Below, piece after piece: positions 15,701-27,194 of a stretch of DNA of 64,000 nucleotides. The position numbers and the translations under genes are program-made. Source of the stretch: Lutjanus erythropterus. Its lineage: Eukaryota > Chordata > Actinopteri > Lutjaniformes > Lutjanidae. The stretch spans positions 2,418,920 through 2,482,919 of the forward strand of contig CM034601.1 in the NCBI GenBank assembly GCA_020091685.1, given 5' to 3'. The number at the start of each line of letters is the position of its first letter. Positions within the stretch are counted from its first letter, which is position 1. The notes under the pieces are model-generated. The model saw only the letters and a program-made list of their open reading frames with translations, made no database searches and had not been told where the DNA came from.

Positions 15701-18700
15701 CCAGCAATTTCTTCAGAAATTGCTTCTCTAGTTAATTTATAATGTTAAACACTGTCCGAAAAAAAAAAATACTGTGTATTAAGAGCCATTTGAAGACGTT
15801 AATCACAGTCTACAATCGTAAAATCGTACTTTAAATGCCGCTGATATGCGCGCTACTTTGCGCTGTGCAATACAAGTCTTACACATTAATGTACAGAACA
15901 TGACAACAACTCACTAACGGCTTCACCTTTTCAGACTGACGAGGGCCACGGAGTCTGCAGGTAGAGGATCCAGAGCTAACGTTACATGCCTGGATGCCAC
16001 ACAGTACGGACAACAGTGGCGTAGATGACGTAGGGTTGGTGGGTTTTGTAAACCCATGGGCCCTCTTGTGGTCAAACTTTTTTTAAATTTTTTTAAATGT
16101 AATGTTGCCGCGGTTGACCCTCGCAGCGGCAGGTAGCACGGAGTGTAACGTCAGACTGGGTCACTGCATTTTGTTGCATCTAAGGGGGGATACGAGCGGC
16201 CCCTCCCAATTTGAACTGATCCATGAGTCTATTGAATGTGATTGGCTCAGCCGCTCAGACGGTGACCGTTATTTTTCTGGAAAAAAAGAAAGAAAAAAGC
16301 AAGCAAGGTAGAGGAGATTTGCAAAGATGCTGAAAAGAAAGAAGCCACCAGAAAAAGAGATGTGTGGTGCAGATAAGCGTAGGGCAAAAAAGAAAAAAAA
16401 GTTAATTGAGGATGCGGCCAAATGCACGAAACTGACAGATCTCTTCTGTCGTGGTGGGAGGAGCCAGGCCAGTGACGACACGGGTCCGAGCAGCAGCACG
16501 GCCACAGCAGGTAAACAAGCACTGTCTGCTGTAACACGGCGCCATCATGATCTCAGACTTGAGACTAGGGTTGTTACAAGAACCTGTTGACACAGTCACA
16601 GCCACAGTTGAAGCCCATAAACATGACGCGCCATGTGTCTTTCTCCGGTCAGTTGTCATGGGAACAAGACGCTCTGACGGTGGTGCGCATTTAGACCATA
16701 ATACATCCATGGTTTGGAGCAGAGACAAAACAAACGTGTGTGAATATATAAAACGGAGCTGAAAAATTAAACAATAAGTTTACACCAATGTCAGGCCCCT
16801 TTGACCTCAAAACCCATGTGGAATTCAGCCCAGTTACGCCACTGACGAACAACGTTACAAATGCTAACAGCAATAACAACGACGGCGGCAGCGGCAGCAG
16901 CAGCGGCATCAGTTCTGCTTGCAGGTTTATGTCCGTGCCTGTAGTTCACGTGGGCACGTTTCTCCAGTCGAGTGAATATAACTATATCAGCTTATTCTGT
17001 AACTGTCTACATTCATGTGTCCGACTTTCCTGATATAAACATCGGGGGTTGCCACGGCGATCGGGGCGCACGCGCTGGGTGAGAGGGGCCCCCAACTGAC
17101 AGTATCGCAGCCCCGACTGGTGGCTTCGGCTGCATAAAATCTTAGAGGCAACAGGTAACTGGCATCGTGCATGAATGAAATATTCATAAATATTTTAAAC
17201 TAGTATTTCTGGTGCCGACTAGCGTGGGTGCGGACGTTTACTCGTATAGTCGACTAATCACACGCATCCCTAGATATCGTCTTTTTTTTGTCCAGGGGCA
17301 GGACCAAACAAGAGAGTCGACGAGGATTCTTTTTTTTTTAAAGCCAATTAAATTACAATTTAACTTCAAATTATGTTGAACAAATCTTTTAATCTGGTTT
17401 TAAATTAAGAAAACTTAAATTTAAACCTCTCTCTATACATCAGTTTTGGTTCAACTCTAAACCGAGATTAAACTTATACTTTAAACTCTGATTTAAAATG
17501 TTTTGATTTTAAATTCACAACTGGCAAGGTTTCATTTTTTAAATCTGCTGCCTTTGTGAGATGAACTGAGCAAAATAATCAAGTTTCTCAAAGAAAGTTG
17601 CAGGACAAACTCAACCCTGTTGAGTTTTATGATGCGTCTCTTTCTTTCATTCCACTTCATCTGTTAAGTGAGTCTGCCAGCTGCTGCCAGACAGTCTCTC
17701 TTTTTCTTGCTTCAATGTTGTTCCTTTTTAATTTTTATTTTAATATTATTAATTCAGCTATCAAGTTTTTCCTAATAGGAGAAATTAGAATAAATTAGAG
17801 CTTCTCTGCCAAGCCAGAATGAGTAGTCTACATAAGCTAATTTACTTTTTAGCTCGCTAGCTAACGATCTAAAGTTTTGTTAACTTTTTAGCTTTCTAAA
17901 AACCAAAATAAATTTTGTTAACTATGTGGCTAATTAGCTAATGATGTAATGTTTTGTTAACTTTTTAAGGAGCAAACAAAGCAACATTTTGGTCACTTTT
18001 TAACTAGGGAAAAAAAAAGAAACGGTTTGTTAACTTTTTAGCTTGCTTGAAAACGATGTGACATTTTGGTAAAGATAAAGTAGTCAGTGTTTTGTTTTTA
18101 TTGCCTTCTTTTATACTTGCTTAGCACAAAAATTATTCGGTCATTTTAATTTGGGTAAACAAGCATCTCCATACTGATTAAACTCTTATTTAGTTCACAT
18201 CAATAAACTTCATTAAGTGAGAGAAGTTCTTCATTGTGCAACAGAGCTACACCTGAGCCTGTTTGATACCTCTGTACCTGATGAAAAGCCAGTTTTCTAA
18301 CAGAATTAAATAGACATTTTAATGACTGCTGCATAATGTTGTTAGTCCAGTCCTGATTGGCTCAGCACATCCCTAACTTTTGTCTGCTAAATGTTGGATC
18401 TGTCTCATTTCCTCTGCTACATGTTCACACTGCAGCACTGAGACGGGATCATAAAAGACAAAGTACCTTTGTCCAGAATGGGTTTATCAGAGTGGCACGT
18501 TTTCCATCACCCGCAGCTTTTCTGTAAAATCAAAAATTCATGTTTAAATTAAAACATTTTTTTCTTAAACCTTGTAACTTTGATACAAACAAACAGGCAT
18601 TTAAATAAAGAGTCTCATGAACACTCATGTTCATCAAGCATCTCAGGCCTGTTTCCTGATCTGTTTACTGTCAGGAGCGACTTTCGACTCTGAAAGGCTT

Positions 18701-21700
18701 TAAATAAAGTCCCTGACTTCCTTGCATTCATTTCAAAGATTTGAAAGGTTTCTGACATGGCTGACAGTTAACTGAAAGAGTCATTGATCTGGAGGAAGTG
18801 GAACTTACAGATATTGCCTACATCGGATATAACACAGTGCTCTGTTTCCATAAATTAGGTGGTTGTCAGGGCTGGATGGAGAGAGAAGAAATTAATTTCA
18901 GTTACAAAAGTGCACAGAAAATATTAGTCACACCCACAATTCATTCTACATTCTAACACATGTACCCTGTAATGAATCTTAATGAATGAATCACAGTCAG
19001 AGAGAAAAAACAAAGCTTCACAAAGATATTGATTACTTAGTGCTGTGAGAATAAAGTAGATTCTATTAAATATTTTGATTTTTCCCATGAACTGATTTTT
19101 ATATATACACAACTAACAGTCTAAGAGCTAGGCTTAGACTGTTAGCTTGATGCTAACACATAATGGGAATCCCCCTTGCTAAATGGAAATTAGCATCACA
19201 GATGCTGTAATATACCCGAACAAATGGGTCCATTTGACTTAAACAAAATTGTCAACTTTTTTTTCCATGGATAAGTGTTAAATCAGCAAACAAAAATCCT
19301 AATAACCTGCAATACTGAATTTCAAAATTTGTTTATTTTTGTTTTCATGAGGAAACACTAGAGAAGTTTGTCTGTTTGGCAAAGTTATCTCCCAGTGAAA
19401 ACTACTTACCTGCTTTTTAGATCAAATTCCCAAACCCTTTTTAAAATAGTTTACAGCTTTATAGATGAAGATGTTCTTAATACTGTAAACTAATCCTGGT
19501 TTAAGGCTGCCACGGGTAAACCTCTTTCACAGAGAAACAATTTAGATCCCTCACTTCTTCATAACTACAGACTAGTATCAACTCTGCTATTTTTAAGTTA
19601 AATTTTAGAGAAGCTTGTTTTTACATAAGTTAAATGACTTTATGACCTCACACAATGTTTTTTAACAAAACCAGTCTGGCTGTTGGGCCAATCACAGCGC
19701 TGAAACAGCACCGGTCAAGGTTTTAAACAAACTCATGTCAAATACGGACATGAAAAAACTCTCAGTATTGGTCCGACTCGATCTTACAGCAGCTTCTGAT
19801 ACAGCAGACAACTCAGTTCTTTTAGAGACTTCAGACTGCAGTTTGTTTGTATGAAAAGTGAACACAATCAGGAGTGTGTCGTCTTAGCACTAATGATCAT
19901 TATATTTTAATGTTTGTTTACTCAAGAGAATTGGAACATTTTCATCTTCATATAAGAAATTCAAAACAATACAGATTAAAGTTTTATGTCAGAGAAAATT
20001 ACATTTTTAAAGATTATATTAAATCAGTGCTTACTAATATTTGATGGCTTTGGAATAAAAGGTCACAGCGTCTTCGTATTGTTGTTTCTGAAAGTTTTCA
20101 TTTCCTTTCTTCTTCATTTCTTCACTTTTCTGGAGGAGTAACACATAAAAAAAAAGAATTACTTCCACAGGAACAAGACAGACATTTAAAAGCCAGCAAA
20201 AGTTACGGGCACCACTTTTTATTCTAAAATATTCTGAAATAAAATATTCAGTATGTAATGATCAGTCAGCAGGCTGTCCCTCGTACTCAAACTTGTTAAA
20301 GTGCTGCATAGTATATAATATATAATTTTATTAGTATGGTTTATGATTAATGTAACTGTGAAAATTATTATGCTCTTTGGATGAGGAAGAAAAAAAGACT
20401 GATGATTAGTCACATGATCCATGTCCATTTATCACACCTATGGGTGCTCATGTGATTCTGTTTAACAAACCTGAGAAAGTTATTGCCGTTGTTTGCCTCA
20501 AATAAAATTATAGTAGCTCAGTTCAGTGTGCGGAGGTTTACGTGGATGTTTTTACTTGGTAGACTGCAGGGTCATGGATCAATTGCACGCTCTGTTGTTG
20601 AACTGGGCTATTGTTGTTGTTACACGGAAAATGGAAAAAAAAATGCAACCCGTTGAGATGTACTCAACAGATAATCATGACGCCCAATCATCCAGGAAGA
20701 AACATGAGGAAACATTCTGAATTTGACACCGTGGATGAAAGAATGACAATACAAGGTGAGGCTGTTTACTGCACTATTATTAATCATCATAAACCTGTGA
20801 TACCACTATGAAGAGCTTCCTGTCTCTGATCTGGGTAGTCTCATTATACAGGCACCTTTTTATTTCAGTCTGCTGTAAAATGTGAAAATATTTCTGTTGA
20901 CTCGTCTTGCACCCGGGGTCGTACACACACAGGGTGGTATCATGGCAGAGGGTGTGTGTTTTTGTTTCTAAAAACTTAATATTTCCAGAGAATGTTGCAG
21001 AGGTCGTATTCACTGCTTCTTTCTCCTCCTGATCTAAAAATGGACATGAGGGCGGTGTGGGAGGAGGCCAACAGTCCTCTACAGCTCATCGACTCACTAC
21101 AGCTCCGTTTTGTGCTGTATTCACTAAACCACACTCACTTAAAAGCATTTTAAGGGTTGTAGAAACGCTATCCTGGTGCTATTGCACTAGCAAATAATGC
21201 ATTGTTTTCCCTATATTTAATAACCAAATCCGTCTGAAGACCATCTAATAAGTAAAAGGATCAAATTAAAATGGATATAATAGGAAAAAAGAGATAAATA
21301 TCGCCTAAAACCATTTTAAAGGATAGAAACAGTAGCCTGATTTGTCTTCACCTTCACATTAACACGTCGCTCTAGCAGAGCTGCACATTTCATGTTGACC
21401 AAAATGTGAGTTTAAACTTGAGATATTTCAGCAGTCTAAGTCTTTCAATGTGAAACATTTCTTCCACTATAACGGATATGATCCAAGCAAGGACTATTAT
21501 TGCAAGCCCTCAGTGCATTTAAAAACGTTTCACACCGATAACAAATTAAATGTGTCCCTGTGTTTGCTTCAGTACAGTCGAGTTTGCAGGTTGTACTTAC
21601 TTTGTGAAGGTCGAGGTCAAGCTGAGGTAATTGTAGCGGTGATAATCCACACCAAATAGCTTCAAAAACAGCGTTTATATCGTCTCAATCCTCATTATTT

Positions 21701-22818
21701 GGATAAAAAAAAGAAAGAGTAAAGCCTTTTGCAAAATAGTGCGAGAAACTATTCAGGTGTTATCCCCCTATTTCTTGTCTTGTTTTTTGTAATATTGAGA
21801 GGAAAGAGAGGCAGAAGCCACAGTCTGACACAAAAGACAATGTTTAACTTTCCTTTGGGAGTTCAAAAAAAGGGGTCTTCTTGACTTTCCAGGATTTATA
21901 AATTATGAGGTATTTCTCTCTCGTTATATCAGAATAAATGAAAAAATAAAAATAAAAATCAAAGCCAGGGCTCCTGCATGGGTCCTTAAGCACACTGATG
22001 TCTTTGGTTTTACAGTTTGTGTTTTTTTTTTAAACAGCTTCTTGTGTTGCAGGTGAACAAAATCACAACTTGTCCCTGTCATGTAAATCCGCTCTCTTGC
22101 TCATTTTAACGATCCCAGATAGAAGAAATTAAAGAAGAAAAATGCAGTTTCAGCTGCAGGTAAAGAAAAAAGCGTCCTTTTCTCGTCTTAAGTCCGTTTT
22201 GCTGTGTTTAAAACAGACAAACTATTCTGTTTTGTTTCTGTCAAGTCCACAAATCCTCGCGTCTCCCATGTAAGAAAAAAAACAACAACCCGCAAATGAT
22301 CAAGATGCGGATCCTCTTGTCTGCAGGGTGCGTCTGTTATTCCTCCTGTGACAACTTTAAAAGCCTCTTCTTTACTTCACAGTTCAGCCACAGTCCGTGG
22401 TGTCGGAAACAAGTCCTCATACATCCGAGGAGATGAAGTCGGCTCCTTCTTTTGTTGTGAAAACAGTTTCTTCACAGCCTGTGGACAGTCTGACCACGTT
22501 TATTCTCTGTATGGTCCTTCTTCTTCTTCTTCTCCTCCTCCTCCTCCTCCGACAGACGGACGCGCCGATCCTCCGCCGACCCGCCTCCTTCAGATTCTGC
22601 TCTTATGAAAAGATTCACTTCTCCCGCAGACAATTACAGTCAGCGCAGTGTATATTTTTTTTTTACCCCGTCAATATGAACAATTTCGGGTTTTTCTGAC
22701 TTGGTGTTTTGTCTTCACTGATGAGTGGAGCCACTGTACGCAGCTCTCTCCTCCTCCTCCTCTCTCTGTCCTCGCTGTAGCCTTCTGTCTGCGTTTAAAC
22801 ACCATCTGGAGCTCCAAA

Positions 22819-22864
<46 letters not shown>

Positions 22865-25249
22865 CCTCCCTCTCTCTCTCTCTCTCTCCCTCTCTCTCTC
22901 TGTGTGTTGCCTGAGTCGCACCCATGCTGAAACAATGAGAGGACAGAAGCAGTGCGACCAGAAATCACAGTAAAACATGTCTCCGCATATTTCCTTTGGC
23001 ACTGTGGAAAAAATGCTTCTGCACTGCGCCTGTGTCTCACCAGGGAAAACCCTGCTGTTTATTCTGGCAACATGTTGGTTTGAATGTTGGTCACATTCTT
23101 ATGTAAACGTATACGCTTGTAAACACAACAAGCATTATCGAGATCAGCAAAAATTACTGAGATGTCTATATATTGCAGGATATGTCAACATAATAATTTA
23201 CTTTTCCCAGACTTACCAGGTTAAACATGTTGCTTATCCAGAAAACATGTTTTGTTTGTTCCTTTTTCACCTGCAACACAGAACACACAAGAAGTTCAGA
23301 TCAAAAGCAAAACAGTAAAAAACCATAACATAATCTACTTTTATTCTAGATATGATCCACTGGATAACTTGTCCAGCTGTTCCTTACTTTGTTGAGTGCA
23401 ATTTACTGATTCACTGATTGATTTAAAGACAAAAACAGGACAAAATTTCCAGCCAACGAAGGATTTTTTTTTCACTAGAAACCATGATAATGAATTTGCA
23501 TTTTAAAAATGTAATCCTACTAATAATTCCCATTTTTACTAAATAAATCTGTAATCTATTACATCTTTCACCTGTAACTGTATGCAGATAAAGTAATCCT
23601 GTTACATGTTCCTGTTACTTTGTTCAGTCAAAGACAGCTGAAAGTAGAACTCGTGACAGTTAATTTTGAGACCTGTTCTCATCCCTACCAAGAACCTTAT
23701 GAGGAACTCACAAACTAAACTTGTGTTTGTACTGGAGAAACAAGTGACTAAATTTAGGTCATGTTCAATTCATAGTTTTCAGTCATGTGACATGTACAGC
23801 AACCTGAAGAACAAAAACATGGCAGCTCATGCCGGACTCTCTGTAGAGATGCAGCACAAGCCGCCAAAATTTCCAACTGTTTCAAGCCACAAATATTTTG
23901 ATCACCTCTCAACTACAGAAAAACAAAGATATGGCAACAAATTACAAGGTTTCAGGATCACCGTGGTCAGTGTTGTAGGGCAGTATCATTTTGTTTTATT
24001 AAAATAACATCTCATGACATAAATCTAATCAAAACTTTGGTTAAGTGTCCGCTGTAAGTGTTTGCGCACTCTGGTGGCTGCCATTGTCTGTCCTCCTCGG
24101 AGACAGAGGCACGTTTAATGGCACAAATCCAGAATCTCGTCCTTTCTGGGTTTCCTTTGTCGGACGGGATTCTGTAGAAACACAGCTCAGGTTTGTCTCC
24201 TCATCCAATCACACAACAACTATCCAAAACAACAGAGACCATTCAGTTCATCAGCTGGCGGGCAGCATTGTTTTGCCCTCCGAGTGAGACGTTCTCATAC
24301 GGACGCAACGTCACGTAAAAACTGTGAATGGTTTAAGACACTAGAAAAGTCCTTACTCCAGAGTTCTCGCTTTCCAAACATTTGGAAAAAAAGGGCAGAG
24401 CAAATAAAATCCCAAAAGAGTCAAATTTACTTCAGTGCAACTGATATGATTGAAAAACAAATGCACAAAATAAACGTTTACTTCCTAATTTAGATTTCTT
24501 TGGTTCCATAGTTCCTGGAACACTTGGCTGAAAAGAGTTTTTATTAAACTGCTACATGATCAACTTACAGTTCCTCTGTCCAAGGCTCTGAGGATCGCCT
24601 CCAACGTCTCGATCTTATGAATTTGCTTCAGAGTTAGATCTTCACTGTCAACAGAAAGAGACAGTTTCAAACTCTTAAAACAGTCTGAATACTGAAGATG
24701 GAAACGGTTTCAAAAAGTTATTCAAATACGAATCAAAACTGTACTTACTTTGCGTCGAATAAACCTATATCTGAAGCCCAGTTTACAGTGGGGCTAGACT
24801 CTTCACGCTGCAGCAGAACGGGAAGCCAGAAGGCACAAATTTTCATTCGCCGTCCAGCCTCTTTTTTGGTAGCAACTGAGATACTGCACCATCGATCAAA
24901 GACCCCTTCTAAAAAACAGAAACAAGCCAAAAACACACTTCGTTTCATCCAGCAGAGAGCAGCACAGAGAATTTGCTGCATGATCACATCACGTGCGTAG
25001 CCCTGAACATAAACATGAATGATGATGAAGACTTAAATGTCCCTTACCTGATGGACGGAGGGCGATGATTTCATTATATTTCCGAGTCGCCAGTTTCTGA
25101 AGCATAAAAAAAGTTTATTTGTGACAAAAAAAAAATAGTTGGCTAAATGCTCTTATTTTGATTAACAGTTAATAACTCACAGCTTTCATCTGTTCTTTAG
25201 TCTCTTCCAAGCTGCCACCATAGTCAGAATCAGACTCAGAATCCGACAT
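1311..25249 (-). CDS. ttc3: TTC3, TPR-containing E3 ubiquitin ligase, 5' part of coding region (23 exons, continues off left edge)
   Basis: In mammals TTC3 is a large RING E3 ligase that ubiquitinates phospho-AKT. I recognise it from conserved stretches along the translation. Exons, 5' to 3' on the minus strand: 25181-25249, 25048-25096, 24749-24908, 24569-24644, 20035-20129, 18809-18871, 18467-18521, 15141-15303, 14094-14124, 13905-13998, 12986-13016, 11519-11579, 8338-8419, 7781-7933, 6845-6925, 5586-5695, 5364-5490, 4846-4968, 4619-4720, 4428-4520, 4289-4353, 2994-3130, 1311-1631. Every exon has AG/GT borders and all phases join, giving 780 codons plus one base. The ATG at 25249 opens an acidic start (MSDSESDSDYGG), 11 bases into the exon. 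The RING finger and the second half of the protein lie outside the window. Compared with human TTC3 as I remember it, about 70 residues before the first TPR are missing. Identity is secure; the smallest exons (31 bp) are the least certain. Confidence 0.93.
3280..4275. repeat. Probable dispersed repeat filling a ttc3 intron
   Basis: The block between exons 2994-3130 and 4289-4353 is more GC-rich than neighbouring introns and bordered by GATTGACTCTTCACTAAGC and GCTATGATTGGACGGGTCC. Both edges carry CCTT(A)GTTAC-GTTGCTA-like words. It holds TGCTAATGCTAA-type words but no coding frame. The family is not identified. Confidence 0.4.
4289..8419 (-). CDS. ttc3: ttc3 second TPR-like region and Cys/His-rich domain (residues about 316-628)
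   Basis: Exons 8338-8419 to 5364-5490 encode a helical TPR-like region with ELRSMVQDAHTAL, AEQAFSQALALLE and FYAIGRVYLRENRF, matching the human region around LIQDGYMALLEQRCRSAAQA. The next exons (4846-4968, 4619-4720, 4428-4520, 4289-4353) encode a Cys/His-rich segment: CKFPPTPDAIC, then HEKCHGH, ICCCQKCIVEFHMTCWKTL, and DSCLTPDCVG. These spaced Cys/His pairs look zinc-binding and are shared by human TTC3; from memory, DZIP3 has the same type of domain. All four zinc-like pairs are intact, so nothing suggests a pseudogene. Confidence 0.92.
9917..10573. mobile_element. Possible hAT-like repeat with AGGGATG ends
   Basis: TAGGGATGTCACGATACCAG at 9917 and CATCATCCCTA ending at 10573 could be inverted ends (AGGGATG shared). 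Inside are GATACCAATACCAGTGATTT words and their loose mirror near 10,515. No transposase is seen and no target duplication matches. Confidence 0.4.
11519..14124 (-). CDS. ttc3: ttc3 linker micro-exons (residues about 244-316)
   Basis: Four short exons (14094-14124, 13905-13998, 12986-13016, 11519-11579; 31-94 bp) encode a Lys/Ser/Asn-rich, probably disordered linker between the TPR block and the next helical domain. They are supported mainly by splice signals and by continuous phase with the well-conserved exons on both sides, because the sequence itself is of low complexity and poorly conserved. Human TTC3 has a similar charged linker at this place. Alternative splicing of these 31-bp exons is plausible but not shown. 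Confidence 0.7.
12236..12395. repeat. AAAGGGATAGTTCA teleost repeat, copy 2 (partial)
   Basis: It shares CAATGGAAGTGAATGGTGAC, AACAACATAAAATGC and AAGATCTACAGTGAAGATTC with 37755-38115, in the same order. It lacks the left end and lies in a ttc3 intron. Confidence 0.6.
12674..12704. repeat. (AAC)n microsatellite
   Basis: About ten AAC units in a ttc3 intron. There is nothing else of note around it. Confidence 0.95.
15141..20129 (-). CDS. ttc3: ttc3 N-terminal TPR block (residues about 119-243)
   Basis: Four exons (20035-20129, 18809-18871, 18467-18521, 15141-15303) encode tandem tetratricopeptide repeats, a helix-turn-helix protein-binding fold. Visible landmarks are KKKGNENFQKQQYEDAVTFY, then YGNRALCYIR, GDGKRATLINPFW and GHYRYCEALFSLGEVKMAL. 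These align without ambiguity to the first TPR pair of human TTC3. An in-frame ATG early in the exon at 20035-20129 could serve as the start of a shorter isoform (see the putative internal promoter at 21601-22660). The introns here hold LINE and hAT remnants. Confidence 0.93.
16014..16844 (+). mobile_element. Deleted hAT transposon with transposase N-terminus and 8-bp target duplication
   Basis: The ends are CAGTGGCGTAGATG (16014) and, as complement of the right end, CAGTGGCGTAACTG (ending 16844). Flanking octamers ACGGACAA (16006-16013) and ACGAACAA (16845-16852) match at 7 of 8 bases. Inside, a reading frame from 16327 begins MLKRKKPPEKEMCGADKRR and continues with AAKCTKLTDLF. This resembles the Lys-rich N-terminus of the ZMYM/TTF-finger hAT transposases of fish. 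The catalytic part is deleted. It lies in the ttc3 intron upstream of exon 15141-15303. Confidence 0.75.
17235..17275. mobile_element. hAT-like terminal sequence (GATTAGTCGAC)
   Basis: The complement reads AGGGATGCGTGTGATTAGTC, a form typical of the ends of fish hAT-type repeats that begin AGGGATGC. It may be the right end of a larger, GC-rich unit that also surrounds the element at 16014-16844. I could not locate its left end. Confidence 0.35.
19535..19850 (+). mobile_element. LINE reverse-transcriptase fragment in ttc3 intron
   Basis: The plus strand reads NLDPSLLHNYRLVSTLLFLS, then ILEKLVFT and LSVLVRLDLTAASDTADNSV. The last is the motif-A region (normally LDLSAAFDTVDH) of CR1/L2/Rex-type reverse transcriptases. 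Several stops interrupt it. It is antisense to ttc3. Confidence 0.75.
21601..22660 (-). promoter_or_regulatory. Putative internal promoter and 5' UTR exon within ttc3 (speculative)
   Basis: On the minus strand a TATA-like AATATACAC near 22,650 is followed by GC-rich sequence. About 1 kb of non-coding sequence with only short ATG-initiated reading frames comes next, then a strong donor (ACAAA|GTAAGT, exon end 21601). The next downstream ttc3 exon (20035-20129) begins in phase 0 and has an in-frame ATG within its first codons. A transcript from here could therefore encode a TTC3 form starting at the TPRs. A long CT/GA tract (22821-22902) lies just upstream. It could equally be a non-coding RNA or a chance CpG-rich patch. 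Confidence 0.25.
22821..22902. repeat. (CT)n polypyrimidine tract, about 80 bp
   Basis: An almost pure CT run, broken only by CCCTCC steps, just upstream (minus-strand sense) of the putative internal ttc3 promoter. As GA on the sense strand it resembles a GAGA-type element. Confidence 0.95.
24569..25249 (-). CDS. ttc3: ttc3 N-terminal exons (residues 1-118)
   Basis: Four coding exons make the N-terminus: an acidic Ser/Asp start, a charged helix, then a segment containing FDRWCSISVATKK and KICAFWLP that matches the FDICSIWCSKP / INIFWPLL region of human TTC3. The exon at 24569-24644 (TLKQIHKIETLEAILRAL) matches the helix before the human TPRs. The human protein has further helical sequence here that I cannot find in the 4.4 kb intron that follows. 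The phases (0 to 0) allow direct joining to the TPR exon at 20035-20129. The start codon is chosen as the first ATG after the acceptor at 25260; it could be extended only through the non-coding first exon. Confidence 0.85.
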
Positions 25250-26864
25250 CTTGTCCAATTCTGTAAGAACATTTGCAAAAAAATAAATAAAATAAATCAC
25301 TAAGCCACAAAAACATGCTGCAGTGAATTAGATTTAAATGCCGCCATGATGACTAGAATTTATTTCACTGTATGAAAAAACAGTAAGCAGGGACTTGAAA
25401 ATATTTAAGCAAACGTCATGTCTGTTTTAATTGCAGAAGAGGAGACAAACTATTTCATTGATCATCAGATCCTTGTGAATGAAACCTTTTGTGTTGTGAC
25501 GAGAGCTTGACGCAGCCCTGTGGGGAGTCACACCTTAAATCACAGGAACACAGCTTGTTCTAGGATCTCATACACGTGCTGGCCTGGTTTGACTCTGCAC
25601 GTCAGACCGGCACGGCAAGGATTTGCATCTCTGTTACAGCAGGACTAACCACATGGGAGTGTGTCTCTTAACTGGAGGCTGAAAACCAACATGAAAGCAG
25701 ATACCTGAGCAACCAGAAGAAAAACTAAACTTTAAACCACAGAGATTCAGTTAGAAGCTACAAAAGCTGAACACACATCTGTAAAACCAGCGATTCTTGT
25801 TTGCTTTATTTAAACATTAGAAAGTGTAGAAAAGTTCAATCATACTCTCATTGAGACTGTTTATCATGAGTCATATTTCCAAAAACAATGAACATTTTAT
25901 GTCAGTCAGCCTTTGAGCTTACTTCAGCAGAAGAGGTGGTAAATTTTGGAAGTAAACTACTACATTTAGCTGATCCTGATCATCAAACTGGTGTCAAATT
26001 AAAAAATAATGTCAGGTCAAAATGAACAGAGCTGCTGAAAACTGCACAACACACAAGTGTGAACCTTTAAATTGAAATTCTTTACTACAGAATAAAATCT
26101 TTTCAGAAAATATTGAAATTCTGTGCTACATCCCGCTCATCAATACACAATAATACAATAAATAAAACAGAAAATATAAATATAAATATAAATATATATG
26201 CTATGCTCTCCTGGCAGGAAATGTCTGTTTCAAGTGGCAGCTGTATTTCCCCTTGTGAATTTTGAGTCTTGAGTCTTGACCATTTGAGGCTGCTGAAACA
26301 TGAGCAATAGATTAAGTTAATGATTTGAAATCAGCAGCTGTTAGTTTGTTTCTAAAACTCAGGGGAAATATGTGCCTGAAAGTATGAGCACTCATTTTAT
26401 TTTATGTGAAGCATGTGAAGTAAAATGGATCAGTTTATTGCGTTAAAACTGCTGTGATCATATAATGCTAATTTCTGTTAGTGTGTCAATGGTAATTCCC
26501 ATTATGCTTTCGTACTGAACTCGAGGACTAAACGCTGGGTATATACATAAAAAAACAACAACTCAGAAATCCAAAACTCAATTCTAGAATTGTGGAGAAA
26601 AAAAAGAATTACGATGCTTTAGAGAATCAGTGGTTTCAAATGGGTCACAGAGTATTTTTTGGACATTTAACATTACCAATTAATAAATTGTGCTCAATTT
26701 TCCATGCTTTCTGAGTTTTCTTACTTTTAGACTAGTCAGGAAGTCTAAATTAAAATTTCTGTTTAATCAACAGGGAAATTAGTTGCCAAGAACATCCCTA
26801 GTCATCACACCTGGCTTGGAGGCAGGCAACACAGCTCAGAGCGATAAAAATGGTTTTGGAAATT

Positions 26865-27194
26865 AGGGCAGCACAATATTATCTAAATCGCAATATGATG
26901 AAGTGCAATATCCAAATCACAATTTTTTGAAAAGGCAAAAAAAAAGTGTGAGAAAACAGCATTATAATTAAGTACTATAGCGCTGAACAGATCCCTTTGT
27001 TGTTCTCCAGATGAAAGAAAACAGGTTTATTTGTTAAAGACCCCATCAAATATCACGTCATCACAATTTCAATAGCCTTTTTTTTGAGTAAAAATGAAAA
27101 CTGTGGCACAAAAATGATCATTCCCACCAATCCTAGCACAATTTCAGTCAAAATAATTGCAATATGACTTGTTTATACCATATTATGTTGCCCT
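26865..27194. mobile_element. MITE with AGGGCAGCACAATAT inverted ends
   Basis: The left end AGGGCAGCACAATAT and the complement of the right end, AGGGCAACATAATAT, differ at two positions over 15 bases. The element is 330 bp, non-coding, and sits in the first intron of ttc3. Confidence 0.65.

Noticed and set aside
22671..23040. Arg/Glu- or Ser/Leu-repeat frames around 22.8 kb
   Set aside because: They are translations of the (CT)n tract.
24045..24287. 80-codon frame starting with a signal-peptide-like stretch
   Set aside because: Only the first 20 residues look like a leader; no acceptor or donor, no recognisable domain, and it is in a repeat-rich ttc3 intron.
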